A stretch of 64,000 nt of DNA from Paralichthys olivaceus (GCF_024713975.1 NC_091094.1:27366501-27430500), one strand, 5' to 3'. Positions 46,134 through 59,709 are shown, counted from the stretch's first letter. Notes: a model not told the origin generated them from the sequence alone. Made by a program: numbers and translations.

Positions 46134-46851
46134 TCTTTATGCCATGATGCTTTTATCAAACACAGTGAGGTCCACCTGCTTGCGACTCAACTTATGTGTC
46201 TCCATTTGATATATTGGGTTTCAGAGACGGTGGTTCCAAGGCTGGATGAAGACAGTCACACTTGAGATCGTTCACAATGAGGGTTTTTGCAGATGGGGTG
46301 AAGAATTAGGGATGGCAACCTTTCCATTCGCTCTCAGGCAGAGTCACTGCTTTGCCTGTCACACTCAAGCTCAAGCCAAGGTCATGCAAGGCTCATCCCA
46401 GGGGTTTGAAAGGAGACAGCACCAAATAGAGGAACCTCCCAGATGGAAGCAGCATTACAGATTCTGAACTGCTTGTGGAACAGAAGATCATGATACCCTA
46501 TGGTTCTTTGCTTTCTTCAGACTGGGAGGGACTTGCAGCCCTTTGTGAAAGAAAAGTTCACAACTTTGAGGTTTGATGAGTTCTGTTCCACCAGTGAGGC
46601 AGTGTCCTCAAGAGGGACCCGGAGGACAGTCCAGGAGTAGTATTCATCCCAAGTGCGGTATACTCGGAGCATATATGAAACCTTTGCAAATTGAGGGAAC
46701 ACAAAGTTGCCAATTTAAGCCCTCAGTCCAGTTGACTAGAGTAGAAAGCCAGTTTAACAAACCATTTGTCATCATCTCCCCAACAGAAAGTGTACAATGC
46801 GATAAACATCAGAACAGCGTCACCCGATGGCCGAGCTTGCTATGAAATCAG

Positions 46852-46923
46852 TCCTCGTTAGTATAGTGGCAAGTATCTCCGCCTGTCACGCGGAAGACCG
46901 GGGTTCAATTCCCCGACGAGGAG
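46852..46923 (+). tRNA. tRNA-Asp (GTC), unit 20
   Basis: C40 form. A private T lies in the 3' flank (TCTATCTGTG), before the T4 terminator. Confidence 0.95.
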
Positions 46924-47222
46924 TCTATCTGTGTTTTCTGCTCAATTTCCACCACAGAGCAAATCAGAAGTAATGCTAGCTGTCAAGGGGAGGCTTTGAT
47001 CCAGATTGGGAGCCTATAACAACTATGAATGTTCTAACAGTGGGTCCTGGATAATAACAATTTCATAACACCCACACGCACCTTTGAATCTCTCTTCTGG
47101 AATCGCGCTCCTTGCAGCACATTCCTATCATTGGATTTGGCTCCTCCCAGAAAACCCATTATGGGAATCAGTGTTTATGGTGTATTTACCAGCCTCAGGC
47201 CCTGGGGGTCCACAGTATGTCA

Positions 47223-47295
47223 GTTTCTGTAGTGTAGTGGTTATCACGTTCGCTTAACACGCGAAAGGTCCCCAGCTCGAAACTGGGCAGAAACA
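47223..47295 (+). tRNA. tRNA-Val (AAC), unit 21
   Basis: Standard copy. Confidence 0.9.
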
Positions 47296-47757
47296 GCTAC
47301 CTCTGTCTCAATTCTTTGCCAGACAACGGTAATATCTGCATCTCCATTGATGTCGTTCACATTGAGTGCTTTTGGCAGATGTGGTGGCAACTTTGAGAAA
47401 TTTACGGATGGCAAACTTTCCATTAGCTCTCAGGCTGTCACTGCTTTGTCTGTCACGCTCAGGCCAAGGTCATACAGGGCTCATCCCAGGGATTTGAAAG
47501 GAGACACCAGCAAAGAGAGGAACCTCCCAAATGGAAGCAGCATTAGAGATTCTGCCCGAGAGAGATTCTGCCCGAGAGAGATTTTGCCCGAGAGAGATTC
47601 TGCCCGAGGTATCCTATGCAGGTTGTTGCTTCTCTTTTTGAGAGATTTGGGACAGTAAGCTATTCCTCATTTTTCACAAAGGACTCCTCCAATGGGAAAA
47701 AAGGAATGGGACCCAACGTGTATTAGTGGGTCAGCAGAAGTGTCTTGTGCCACGGAG

Positions 47758-47830
47758 GTTTCTGTAGTGTAGTGGTTATCACGTTCGCTTCACACGCGAA
47801 AGGTCCCCAGCTCGAAACTGGGCAGAAACA
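47758..47830 (+). tRNA. tRNA-Val (CAC), unit 21
   Basis: Standard copy. Confidence 0.9.
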
Positions 47831-48548
47831 TCTTTATGCCATGATGCTTTTATCAAACACAGTGAGGTCCACCTGCTTGCGACTCAACTTATGTGTCTCC
47901 ATTTGATATATTGGGTTTCAGAGACGGTGGTTCCAAGGCTGGATGAAGACAGTCACACTTGAGATCGTTCACAATGAGGGTTTTTGCAGATGGGGTGAAG
48001 AATTAGGGATGGCAACCTTTCCATTCGCTCTCAGGCAGAGTCACTGCTTTGCCTGTCACACTCAAGCTCAAGCCAAGGTCATGCAAGGCTCATCCCAGGG
48101 GTTTGAAAGGAGACAGCACCAAATAGAGGAACCTCCCAGATGGAAGCAGCATTACAGATTCTGAACTGCTTGTGGAACAGAAGATCATGATACCCTATGG
48201 TTCTTTGCTTTCTTCAGACTGGGAGGGACTTGCAGCCCTTTGTGAAAGAAAAGTTCACAACTTTGAGGTTTGATGAGTTCTGTTCCACCAGTGAGGCAGT
48301 GTCCTCAAGAGGGACCCGGAGGACAGTCCAGGAGTAGTATTCATCCCAAGTGCGGTATACTCGGAGCATATATGAAACCTTTGCAAATTGAGGGAACACA
48401 AAGTTGCCAATTTAAGCCCTCAGTCCAGTTGACTAGAGTAGAAAGCCAGTTTAACAAACCATTTGTCATCATCTCCCCAACAGAAAGTGTACAATGCGAT
48501 AAACATCAGAACAGCGTCACCCGATGGCCGAGCTTGCTATGAAATCAG

Positions 48549-48620
48549 TCCTCGTTAGTATAGTGGCAAGTATCTCCGCCTGTCACGCGGAAGACCGGGG
48601 TTCAATTCCCCGACGAGGAG
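48549..48620 (+). tRNA. tRNA-Asp (GTC), unit 21
   Basis: C40 form. Confidence 0.95.
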
Positions 48621-48919
48621 TCTATCGGTGTTTTCTGCTCAATTTCCACCACAGAGCAAATCAGAAGTAATGCTAGCTGTCAAGGGGAGGCTTTGATCCA
48701 GATTGGGAGCCTATAACAACTATGAATGTTCTAACAGTGGGTCCTGGATAATAACAATTTCATAACACCCACACGCACCTTTGAATCTCTCTTCTGGAAT
48801 CGCGCTCCTTGCAGCACATTCCTATCATTGGATTTGGCTCCTCCCAGAAAACCCATTATGGGAATCAGTGTTTATGGTGTATTTACCAGCCTCAGGCCCT
48901 GGGGGTCCACAGTATGTCA

Positions 48920-48992
48920 GTTTCTTTAGTGTAGTGGTTATCACGTTCGCTTAACACGCGAAAGGTCCCCAGCTCGAAACTGGGCAGAAACA
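48920..48992 (+). tRNA. tRNA-Val (AAC), unit 22, T7 variant
   Basis: Begins GTTTCTTTAG instead of GTTTCTGTAG. Position 7 is T, which breaks the last acceptor-stem pair (7-66). Private to this copy. Confidence 0.85.
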
Positions 48993-49454
48993 GCTACCTC
49001 TGTCTCAATTCTTTGCCAGACAACGGTAATATCTGCATCTCCATTGATGTCGTTCACATTGAGTGCTTTTGGCAGATGTGGTGGCAACTTTGAGAAATTT
49101 ACGGATGGCAAACTTTCCATTAGCTCTCAGGCTGTCACTGCTTTGTCTGTCACGCTCAGGCCAAGGTCATACAGGGCTCATCCCAGGGATTTGAAAGGAG
49201 ACACCAGCAAAGAGAGGAACCTCCCAAATGGAAGCAGCATTAGAGATTCTGCCCGAGAGAGATTCTGCCCGAGAGAGATTTTGCCCGAGAGAGATTCTGC
49301 CCGAGGTATCCTATGCAGGTTGTTGCTTCTCTTTTTGAGAGATTTGGGACAGTAAGCTATTCCTCATTTTTCACAAAGGACTCCTCCAATGGGAAAAAAG
49401 GAATGGGACCCAACGTGTATTAGTGGGTCAGCAGAAGTGTCTTGTGCCACGGAG

Positions 49455-49527
49455 GTTTCTGTAGTGTAGTGGTTATCACGTTCGCTTCACACGCGAAAGG
49501 TCCCCAGCTCGAAACTGGGCAGAAACA
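49455..49527 (+). tRNA. tRNA-Val (CAC), unit 22
   Basis: Standard copy. Confidence 0.9.
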
Positions 49528-50245
49528 TCTTTATGCCATGATGCTTTTATCAAACACAGTGAGGTCCACCTGCTTGCGACTCAACTTATGTGTCTCCATT
49601 TGATATATTGGGTTTCAGAGACGGTGGTTCCAAGGCTGGATGAAGACAGTCACACTTGAGATCGTTCACAATGAGGGTTTTTGCAGATGGGGTGAAGAAT
49701 TAGGGATGGCAACCTTTCCATTCGCTCTCAGGCAGAGTCACTGCTTTGCCTGTCACACTCAAGCTCAAGCCAAGGTCATGCAAGGCTCATCCCAGGGGTT
49801 TGAAAGGAGACAGCACCAAATAGAGGAACCTCCCAAATGGAAGCAGCATTACAGATTCTGAACTGCTTGTGGAACAGAAGATCATGATACCCTATGGTTC
49901 TTTGCTTTCTTCAGACTGGGAGGGACTTGCAGCCCTTTGTGAAAGAAAAGTTCACAACTTTGAGGTTTGATGAGTTCTGTTCCACCAGTGAGGCAGTGTC
50001 CTCAAGAGGGACCCGGAGGACAGTCCAGGAGTAGTATTCATCCCAAGTGCGGTATACTCGGAGCATATATGAAACCTTTGCAAATTGAGGGAACACAAAG
50101 TTGCCAATTTAAGCCCTCAGTCCAGTTGACTAGAGTAGAAAGCCAGTTTAACAAACCATTTGTCATCATCTCCCCAACAGAAAGTGTACAATGCGATAAA
50201 CATCAGAACAGCGTCACCCGATGGCCGAGCTTGCTATGAAATCAG

Positions 50246-50317
50246 TCCTCGTTAGTATAGTGGCAAGTATCTCCGCCTGTCACGCGGAAGACCGGGGTTC
50301 AATTCCCCGACGAGGAG
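50246..50317 (+). tRNA. tRNA-Asp (GTC), unit 22
   Basis: C40 form. Confidence 0.95.
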
Positions 50318-50616
50318 TCTATCGGTGTTTTCTGCTCAATTTCCACCACAGAGCAAATCAGAAGTAATGCTAGCTGTCAAGGGGAGGCTTTGATCCAGAT
50401 TGGGAGCCTATAACAACTATGAATGTTCTAACAGTGGGTCCTGGATAATAACAATTTCATAACACCCACACGCACCTTTGAATCTCTCTTCTGGAATCGC
50501 GCTCCTTGCAGCACATTCCTATCATTGGATTTGGCTCCTCCCAGAAAACCCATTATGGGAATCAGTGTTTATGGTGTATTTACCAGCCTCAGGCCCTGGG
50601 GGTCCACAGTATGTCA

Positions 50617-50689
50617 GTTTCTGTAGTGTAGTGGTTATCACGTTCGCTTAACACGCGAAAGGTCCCCAGCTCGAAACTGGGCAGAAACA
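50617..50689 (+). tRNA. tRNA-Val (AAC), unit 23
   Basis: Standard copy. The minisatellite after it has one private base (CCCAAGAGAG near 50966). Confidence 0.9.
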
Positions 50690-51151
50690 GCTACCTCTGT
50701 CTCAATTCTTTGCCAGACAACGGTAATATCTGCATCTCCATTGATGTCGTTCACATTGAGTGCTTTTGGCAGATGTGGTGGCAACTTTGAGAAATTTACG
50801 GATGGCAAACTTTCCATTAGCTCTCAGGCTGTCACTGCTTTGTCTGTCACGCTCAGGCCAAGGTCATACAGGGCTCATCCCAGGGATTTGAAAGGAGACA
50901 CCAGCAAAGAGAGGAACCTCCCAAATGGAAGCAGCATTAGAGATTCTGCCCGAGAGAGATTCTGCCCAAGAGAGATTTTGCCCGAGAGAGATTCTGCCCG
51001 AGGTATCCTATGCAGGTTGTTGCTTCTCTTTTTGAGAGATTTGGGACAGTAAGCTATTCCTCATTTTTCACAAAGGACTCCTCCAATGGGAAAAAAGGAA
51101 TGGGACCCAACGTGTATTAGTGGGTCAGCAGAAGTGTCTTGTGCCACGGAG

Positions 51152-51224
51152 GTTTCTGTAGTGTAGTGGTTATCACGTTCGCTTCACACGCGAAAGGTCC
51201 CCAGCTCGAAACTGGGCAGAAACA
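51152..51224 (+). tRNA. tRNA-Val (CAC), unit 23
   Basis: Standard copy. Confidence 0.9.
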
Positions 51225-51942
51225 TCTTTATGCCATGATGCTTTTATCAAACACAGTGAGGTCCACCTGCTTGCGACTCAACTTATGTGTCTCCATTTGA
51301 TATATTGGGTTTCAGAGACGGTGGTTCCAAGGCTGGATGAAGACAGTCACACTTGAGATCGTTCACAATGAGGGTTTTTGCAGATGGGGTGAAGAATTAG
51401 GGATGGCAACCTTTCCATTCGCTCTCAGGCAGAGTCACTGCTTTGCCTGTCACACTCAAGCTCAAGCCAAGGTCATGCAAGGCTCATCCCAGGGGTTTGA
51501 AAGGAGACAGCACCAAATAGAGGAACCTCCCAGATGGAAGCAGCATTACAGATTCTGAACTGCTTGTGGAACAGAAGATCATGATACCCTATGGTTCTTT
51601 GCTTTCTTCAGACTGGGAGGGACTTGCAGCCCTTTGTGAAAGAAAAGTTCACAACTTTGAGGTTTGATGAGTTCTGTTCCACCAGTGAGGCAGTGTCCTC
51701 AAGAGGGACCCGGAGGACAGTCCAGGAGTAGTATTCATCCCAAGTGCGGTATACTCGGAGCATATATGAAACCTTTGCAAATTGAGGGAACACAAAGTTG
51801 CCAATTTAAGCCCTCAGTCCAGTTGACTAGAGTAGAAAGCCAGTTTAACAAACCATTTGTCATCATCTCCCCAACAGAAAGTGTACAATGCGATAAACAT
51901 CAGAACAGCGTCACCCGATGGCCGAGCTTGCTATGAAATCAG

Positions 51943-52014
51943 TCCTCGTTAGTATAGTGGCAAGTATCTCCGCCTGTCACGCGGAAGACCGGGGTTCAAT
52001 TCCCCGACGAGGAG
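51943..52014 (+). tRNA. tRNA-Asp (GTC), unit 23
   Basis: C40 form. Confidence 0.95.
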
Positions 52015-52313
52015 TCTATCGGTGTTTTCTGCTCAATTTCCACCACAGAGCAAATCAGAAGTAATGCTAGCTGTCAAGGGGAGGCTTTGATCCAGATTGG
52101 GAGCCTATAACAACTATGAATGTTCTAACAGTGGGTCCTGGATAATAACAATTTCATAACACCCACACGCACCTTTGAATCTCTCTTCTGGAATCGCGCT
52201 CCTTGCAGCACATTCCTATCATTGGATTTGGCTCCTCCCAGAAAACCCATTATGGGAATCAGTGTTTATGGTGTATTTACCAGCCTCAGGCCCTGGGGGT
52301 CCACAGTATGTCA

Positions 52314-52386
52314 GTTTCTGTAGTGTAGTGGTTATCACGTTCGCTTAACACGCGAAAGGTCCCCAGCTCGAAACTGGGCAGAAACA
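52314..52386 (+). tRNA. tRNA-Val (AAC), unit 24
   Basis: Standard copy. Confidence 0.9.
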
Positions 52387-52848
52387 GCTACCTCTGTCTC
52401 AATTCTTTGCCAGACAACGGTAATATCTGCATCTCCATTGATGTCGTTCACATTGAGTGCTTTTGGCAGATGTGGTGGCAACTTTGAGAAATTTACGGAT
52501 GGCAAACTTTCCATTAGCTCTCAGGCTGTCACTGCTTTGTCTGTCACGCTCAGGCCAAGGTCATACAGGGCTCATCCCAGGGATTTGAAAGGAGACACCA
52601 GCAAAGAGAGGAACCTCCCAAATGGAAGCAGCATTAGAGATTCTGCCCGAGAGAGATTCTGCCCGAGAGAGATTTTGCCCGAGAGAGATTCTGCCCGAGG
52701 TATCCTATGCAGGTTGTTGCTTCTCTTTTTGAGAGATTTGGGACAGTAAGCTATTCCTCATTTTTCACAAAGGACTCCTCCAATGGGAAAAAAGGAATGG
52801 GACCCAACGTGTATTAGTGGGTCAGCAGAAGTGTCTTGTGCCACGGAG

Positions 52849-52921
52849 GTTTCTGTAGTGTAGTGGTTATCACGTTCGCTTCACACGCGAAAGGTCCCCA
52901 GCTCGAAACTGGGCAGAAACA
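52849..52921 (+). tRNA. tRNA-Val (CAC), unit 24
   Basis: Standard copy. Confidence 0.9.
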
Positions 52922-53639
52922 TCTTTATGCCATGATGCTTTTATCAAACACAGTGAGGTCCACCTGCTTGCGACTCAACTTATGTGTCTCCATTTGATAT
53001 ATTGGGTTTCAGAGACGGTGGTTCCAAGGCTGGATGAAGACAGTCACACTTGAGATCGTTCACAATGAGGGTTTTTGCAGATGGGGTGAAGAATTAGGGA
53101 TGGCAACCTTTCCATTCGCTCTCAGGCAGAGTCACTGCTTTGCCTGTCACACTCAAGCTCAAGCCAAGGTCATGCAAGGCTCATCCCAGGGGTTTGAAAG
53201 GAGACAGCACCAAATAGAGGAACCTCCCAAATGGAAGCAGCATTACAGATTCTGAACTGCTTGTGGAACAGAAGATCATGATACCCTATGGTTCTTTGCT
53301 TTCTTCAGACTGGGAGGGACTTGCAGCCCTTTGTGAAAGAAAAGTTCACAACTTTGAGGTTTGATGAGTTCTGTTCCACCAGTGAGGCAGTGTCCTCAAG
53401 AGGGACCCGGAGGACAGTCCAGGAGTAGTATTCATCCCAAGTGCGGTATACTCGGAGCATATATGAAACCTTTGCAAATTGAGGGAACACAAAGTTGCCA
53501 ATTTAAGCCCTCAGTCCAGTTGACTAGAGTAGAAAGCCAGTTTAACAAACCATTTGTCATCATCTCCCCAACAGAAAGTGTACAATGCGATAAACATCAG
53601 AACAGCGTCACCCGATGGCCGAGCTTGCTATGAAATCAG

Positions 53640-53711
53640 TCCTCGTTAGTATAGTGGCAAGTATCTCCGCCTGTCACGCGGAAGACCGGGGTTCAATTCC
53701 CCGACGAGGAG
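53640..53711 (+). tRNA. tRNA-Asp (GTC), unit 24
   Basis: C40 form. Confidence 0.95.
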
Positions 53712-54010
53712 TCTATCGGTGTTTTCTGCTCAATTTCCACCACAGAGCAAATCAGAAGTAATGCTAGCTGTCAAGGGGAGGCTTTGATCCAGATTGGGAG
53801 CCTATAACAACTATGAATGTTCTAACAGTGGGTCCTGGATAATAACAATTTCATAACACCCACACGCACCTTTGAATCTCTCTTCTGGAATCGCGCTCCT
53901 TGCAGCACATTCCTATCATTGGATTTGGCTCCTCCCAGAAAACCCATTATGGGAATCAGTGTTTATGGTGTATTTACCAGCCTCAGGCCCTGGGGGTCCA
54001 CAGTATGTCA

Positions 54011-54083
54011 GTTTCTGTAGTGTAGTGGTTATCACGTTCGCTTAACACGCGAAAGGTCCCCAGCTCGAAACTGGGCAGAAACA
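54011..54083 (+). tRNA. tRNA-Val (AAC), unit 25
   Basis: Standard copy. Confidence 0.9.
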
Positions 54084-54545
54084 GCTACCTCTGTCTCAAT
54101 TCTTTGCCAGACAACGGTAATATCTGCATCTCCATTGATGTCGTTCACATTGAGTGCTTTTGGCAGATGTGGTGGCAACTTTGAGAAATTTACGGATGGC
54201 AAACTTTCCATTAGCTCTCAGGCTGTCACTGCTTTGTCTGTCACGCTCAGGCCAAGGTCATACAGGGCTCATCCCAGGGATTTGAAAGGAGACACCAGCA
54301 AAGAGAGGAACCTCCCAAATGGAAGCAGCATTAGAGATTCTGCCCGAGAGAGATTCTGCCCGAGAGAGATTTTGCCCGAGAGAGATTCTGCCCGAGGTAT
54401 CCTATGCAGGTTGTTGCTTCTCTTTTTGAGAGATTTGGGACAGTAAGCTATTCCTCATTTTTCACAAAGGACTCCTCCAATGGGAAAAAAGGAATGGGAC
54501 CCAACGTGTATTAGTGGGTCAGCAGAAGTGTCTTGTGCCACGGAG

Positions 54546-54618
54546 GTTTCTGTAGTGTAGTGGTTATCACGTTCGCTTCACACGCGAAAGGTCCCCAGCT
54601 CGAAACTGGGCAGAAACA
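54546..54618 (+). tRNA. tRNA-Val (CAC), unit 25
   Basis: Standard copy. Confidence 0.9.
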
Positions 54619-55336
54619 TCTTTATGCCATGATGCTTTTATCAAACACAGTGAGGTCCACCTGCTTGCGACTCAACTTATGTGTCTCCATTTGATATATT
54701 GGGTTTCAGAGACGGTGGTTCCAAGGCTGGATGAAGACAGTCACACTTGAGATCGTTCACAATGAGGGTTTTTGCAGATGGGGTGAAGAATTAGGGATGG
54801 CAACCTTTCCATTCGCTCTCAGGCAGAGTCACTGCTTTGCCTGTCACACTCAAGCTCAAGCCAAGGTCATGCAAGGCTCATCCCAGGGGTTTGAAAGGAG
54901 ACAGCACCAAATAGAGGAACCTCCCAAATGGAAGCAGCATTACAGATTCTGAACTGCTTGTGGAACAGAAGATCATGATACCCTATGGTTCTTTGCTTTC
55001 TTCAGACTGGGAGGGACTTGCAGCCCTTTGTGAAAGAAAAGTTCACAACTTTGAGGTTTGATGAGTTCTGTTCCACCAGTGAGGCAGTGTCCTCAAGAGG
55101 GACCCGGAGGACAGTCCAGGAGTAGTATTCATCCCAAGTGCGGTATACTCGGAGCATATATGAAACCTTTGCAAATTGAGGGAACACAAAGTTGCCAATT
55201 TAAGCCCTCAGTCCAGTTGACTAGAGTAGAAAGCCAGTTTAACAAACCATTTGTCATCATCTCCCCAACAGAAAGTGTACAATGCGATAAACATCAGAAC
55301 AGCGTCACCCGATGGCCGAGCTTGCTATGAAATCAG

Positions 55337-55408
55337 TCCTCGTTAGTATAGTGGCAAGTATCTCCGCCTGTCACGCGGAAGACCGGGGTTCAATTCCCCG
55401 ACGAGGAG
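55337..55408 (+). tRNA. tRNA-Asp (GTC), unit 25
   Basis: C40 form. Confidence 0.95.
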
Positions 55409-55707
55409 TCTATCGGTGTTTTCTGCTCAATTTCCACCACAGAGCAAATCAGAAGTAATGCTAGCTGTCAAGGGGAGGCTTTGATCCAGATTGGGAGCCT
55501 ATAACAACTATGAATGTTCTAACAGTGGGTCCTGGATAATAACAATTTCATAACACCCACACGCACCTTTGAATCTCTCTTCTGGAATCGCGCTCCTTGC
55601 AGCACATTCCTATCATTGGATTTGGCTCCTCCCAGAAAACCCATTATGGGAATCAGTGTTTATGGTGTATTTACCAGCCTCAGGCCCTGGGGGTCCACAG
55701 TATGTCA

Positions 55708-55780
55708 GTTTCTGTAGTGTAGTGGTTATCACGTTCGCTTAACACGCGAAAGGTCCCCAGCTCGAAACTGGGCAGAAACA
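55708..55780 (+). tRNA. tRNA-Val (AAC), unit 26
   Basis: Standard copy. Confidence 0.9.
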
Positions 55781-56242
55781 GCTACCTCTGTCTCAATTCT
55801 TTGCCAGACAACGGTAATATCTGCATCTCCATTGATGTCGTTCACATTGAGTGCTTTTGGCAGATGTGGTGGCAACTTTGAGAAATTTACGGATGGCAAA
55901 CTTTCCATTAGCTCTCAGGCTGTCACTGCTTTGTCTGTCACGCTCAGGCCAAGGTCATACAGGGCTCATCCCAGGGATTTGAAAGGAGACACCAGCAAAG
56001 AGAGGAACCTCCCAAATGGAAGCAGCATTAGAGATTCTGCCCGAGAGAGATTCTGCCCGAGAGAGATTTTGCCCGAGAGAGATTCTGCCCGAGGTATCCT
56101 ATGCAGGTTGTTGCTTCTCTTTTTGAGAGATTTGGGACAGTAAGCTATTCCTCATTTTTCACAAAGGACTCCTCCAATGGGAAAAAAGGAATGGGACCCA
56201 ACGTGTATTAGTGGGTCAGCAGAAGTGTCTTGTGCCACGGAG

Positions 56243-56315
56243 GTTTCTGTAGTGTAGTGGTTATCACGTTCGCTTCACACGCGAAAGGTCCCCAGCTCGA
56301 AACTGGGCAGAAACA
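56243..56315 (+). tRNA. tRNA-Val (CAC), unit 26
   Basis: Standard copy. Confidence 0.9.
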
Positions 56316-57033
56316 TCTTTATGCCATGATGCTTTTATCAAACACAGTGAGGTCCACCTGCTTGCGACTCAACTTATGTGTCTCCATTTGATATATTGGG
56401 TTTCAGAGACGGTGGTTCCAAGGCTGGATGAAGACAGTCACACTTGAGATCGTTCACAATGAGGGTTTTTGCAGATGGGGTGAAGAATTAGGGATGGCAA
56501 CCTTTCCATTCGCTCTCAGGCAGAGTCACTGCTTTGCCTGTCACACTCAAGCTCAAGCCAAGGTCATGCAAGGCTCATCCCAGGGGTTTGAAAGGAGACA
56601 GCACCAAATAGAGGAACCTCCCAGATGGAAGCAGCATTACAGATTCTGAACTGCTTGTGGAACAGAAGATCATGATACCCTATGGTTCTTTGCTTTCTTC
56701 AGACTGGGAGGGACTTGCAGCCCTTTGTGAAAGAAAAGTTCACAACTTTGAGGTTTGATGAGTTCTGTTCCACCAGTGAGGCAGTGTCCTCAAGAGGGAC
56801 CCGGAGGACAGTCCAGGAGTAGTATTCATCCCAAGTGCGGTATACTCGGAGCATATATGAAACCTTTGCAAATTGAGGGAACACAAAGTTGCCAATTTAA
56901 GCCCTCAGTCCAGTTGACTAGAGTAGAAAGCCAGTTTAACAAACCATTTGTCATCATCTCCCCAACAGAAAGTGTACAATGCGATAAACATCAGAACAGC
57001 GTCACCCGATGGCCGAGCTTGCTATGAAATCAG

Positions 57034-57105
57034 TCCTCGTTAGTATAGTGGCAAGTATCTCCGCCTGTCACGCGGAAGACCGGGGTTCAATTCCCCGACG
57101 AGGAG
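57034..57105 (+). tRNA. tRNA-Asp (GTC), unit 26
   Basis: C40 form. Confidence 0.95.
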
Positions 57106-57404
57106 TCTATCGGTGTTTTCTGCTCAATTTCCACCACAGAGCAAATCAGAAGTAATGCTAGCTGTCAAGGGGAGGCTTTGATCCAGATTGGGAGCCTATA
57201 ACAACTATGAATGTTCTAACAGTGGGTCCTGGATAATAACAATTTCATAACACCCACACGCACCTTTGAATCTCTCTTCTGGAATCGCGCTCCTTGCAGC
57301 ACATTCCTATCATTGGATTTGGCTCCTCCCAGAAAACCCATTATGGGAATCAGTGTTTATGGTGTATTTACCAGCCTCAGGCCCTGGGGGTCCACAGTAT
57401 GTCA

Positions 57405-57477
57405 GTTTCTGTAGTGTAGTGGTTATCACGTTCGCTTAACACGCGAAAGGTCCCCAGCTCGAAACTGGGCAGAAACA
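57405..57477 (+). tRNA. tRNA-Val (AAC), unit 27
   Basis: Standard copy. The unit has private spacer changes near 57815 (CTTCCCTTT) and 58179 (GGGGTCAAG). Confidence 0.9.
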
Positions 57478-57939
57478 GCTACCTCTGTCTCAATTCTTTG
57501 CCAGACAACGGTAATATCTGCATCTCCATTGATGTCGTTCACATTGAGTGCTTTTGGCAGATGTGGTGGCAACTTTGAGAAATTTACGGATGGCAAACTT
57601 TCCATTAGCTCTCAGGCTGTCACTGCTTTGTCTGTCACGCTCAGGCCAAGGTCATACAGGGCTCATCCCAGGGATTTGAAAGGAGACACCAGCAAAGAGA
57701 GGAACCTCCCAAATGGAAGCAGCATTAGAGATTCTGCCCGAGAGAGATTCTGCCCGAGAGAGATTTTGCCCGAGAGAGATTCTGCCCGAGGTATCCTATG
57801 CAGGTTGTTGCTTCCCTTTTTGAGAGATTTGGGACAGTAAGCTATTCCTCATTTTTCACAAAGGACTCCTCCAATGGGAAAAAAGGAATGGGACCCAACG
57901 TGTATTAGTGGGTCAGCAGAAGTGTCTTGTGCCACGGAG

Positions 57940-58012
57940 GTTTCTGTAGTGTAGTGGTTATCACGTTCGCTTCACACGCGAAAGGTCCCCAGCTCGAAAC
58001 TGGGCAGAAACA
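57940..58012 (+). tRNA. tRNA-Val (CAC), unit 27
   Basis: Standard copy. Confidence 0.9.
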
Positions 58013-58730
58013 TCTTTATGCCATGATGCTTTTATCAAACACAGTGAGGTCCACCTGCTTGCGACTCAACTTATGTGTCTCCATTTGATATATTGGGTTT
58101 CAGAGACGGTGGTTCCAAGGCTGGATGAAGACAGTCACACTTGAGATCGTTCACAATGAGGGTTTTTGCAGATGGGGTCAAGAATTAGGGATGGCAACCT
58201 TTCCATTCGCTCTCAGGCAGAGTCACTGCTTTGCCTGTCACACTCAAGCTCAAGCCAAGGTCATGCAAGGCTCATCCCAGGGGTTTGAAAGGAGACAGCA
58301 CCAAATAGAGGAACCTCCCAGATGGAAGCAGCATTACAGATTCTGAACTGCTTGTGGAACAGAAGATCATGATACCCTATGGTTCTTTGCTTTCTTCAGA
58401 CTGGGAGGGACTTGCAGCCCTTTGTGAAAGAAAAGTTCACAACTTTGAGGTTTGATGAGTTCTGTTCCACCAGTGAGGCAGTGTCCTCAAGAGGGACCCG
58501 GAGGACAGTCCAGGAGTAGTATTCATCCCAAGTGCGGTATACTCGGAGCATATATGAAACCTTTGCAAATTGAGGGAACACAAAGTTGCCAATTTAAGCC
58601 CTCAGTCCAGTTGACTAGAGTAGAAAGCCAGTTTAACAAACCATTTGTCATCATCTCCCCAACAGAAAGTGTACAATGCGATAAACATCAGAACAGCGTC
58701 ACCCGATGGCCGAGCTTGCTATGAAATCAG

Positions 58731-58802
58731 TCCTCGTTAGTATAGTGGCAAGTATCTCCGCCTGTCACGCGGAAGACCGGGGTTCAATTCCCCGACGAGG
58801 AG
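58731..58802 (+). tRNA. tRNA-Asp (GTC), unit 27
   Basis: C40 form. Confidence 0.95.
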
Positions 58803-59101
58803 TCTATCGGTGTTTTCTGCTCAATTTCCACCACAGAGCAAATCAGAAGTAATGCTAGCTGTCAAGGGGAGGCTTTGATCCAGATTGGGAGCCTATAACA
58901 ACTATGAATGTTCTAACAGTGGGTCCTGGATAATAACAATTTCATAACACCCACACGCACCTTTGAATCTCTCTTCTGGAATCGCGCTCCTTGCAGCACA
59001 TTCCTATCATTGGATTTGGCTCCTCCCAGAAAACCCATTATGGGAATCAGTGTTTATGGTGTATTTACCAGCCTCAGGCCCTGGGGGTCCACAGTATGTC
59101 A

Positions 59102-59174
59102 GTTTCTGTAGTGTAGTGGTTATCACGTTCGCTTAACACGCGAAAGGTCCCCAGCTCGAAACTGGGCAGAAACA
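59102..59174 (+). tRNA. tRNA-Val (AAC), unit 28
   Basis: Standard copy. Confidence 0.9.
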
Positions 59175-59636
59175 GCTACCTCTGTCTCAATTCTTTGCCA
59201 GACAACGGTAATATCTGCATCTCCATTGATGTCGTTCACATTGAGTGCTTTTGGCAGATGTGGTGGCAACTTTGAGAAATTTACGGATGGCAAACTTTCC
59301 ATTAGCTCTCAGGCTGTCACTGCTTTGTCTGTCACGCTCAGGCCAAGGTCATACAGGGCTCATCCCAGGGATTTGAAAGGAGACACCAGCAAAGAGAGGA
59401 ACCTCCCAAATGGAAGCAGCATTAGAGATTCTGCCCGAGAGAGATTCTGCCCGAGAGAGATTTTGCCCGAGAGAGATTCTGCCCGAGGTATCCTATGCAG
59501 GTTGTTGCTTCTCTTTTTGAGAGATTTGGGACAGTAAGCTATTCCTCATTTTTCACAAAGGACTCCTCCAATGGGAAAAAAGGAATGGGACCCAACGTGT
59601 ATTAGTGGGTCAGCAGAAGTGTCTTGTGCCACGGAG

Positions 59637-59709
59637 GTTTCTGTAGTGTAGTGGTTATCACGTTCGCTTCACACGCGAAAGGTCCCCAGCTCGAAACTGG
59701 GCAGAAACA
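59637..59709 (+). tRNA. tRNA-Val (CAC), unit 28
   Basis: Standard copy. A private spacer C lies near 59928 (CTGCTCTGCC). Confidence 0.9.
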
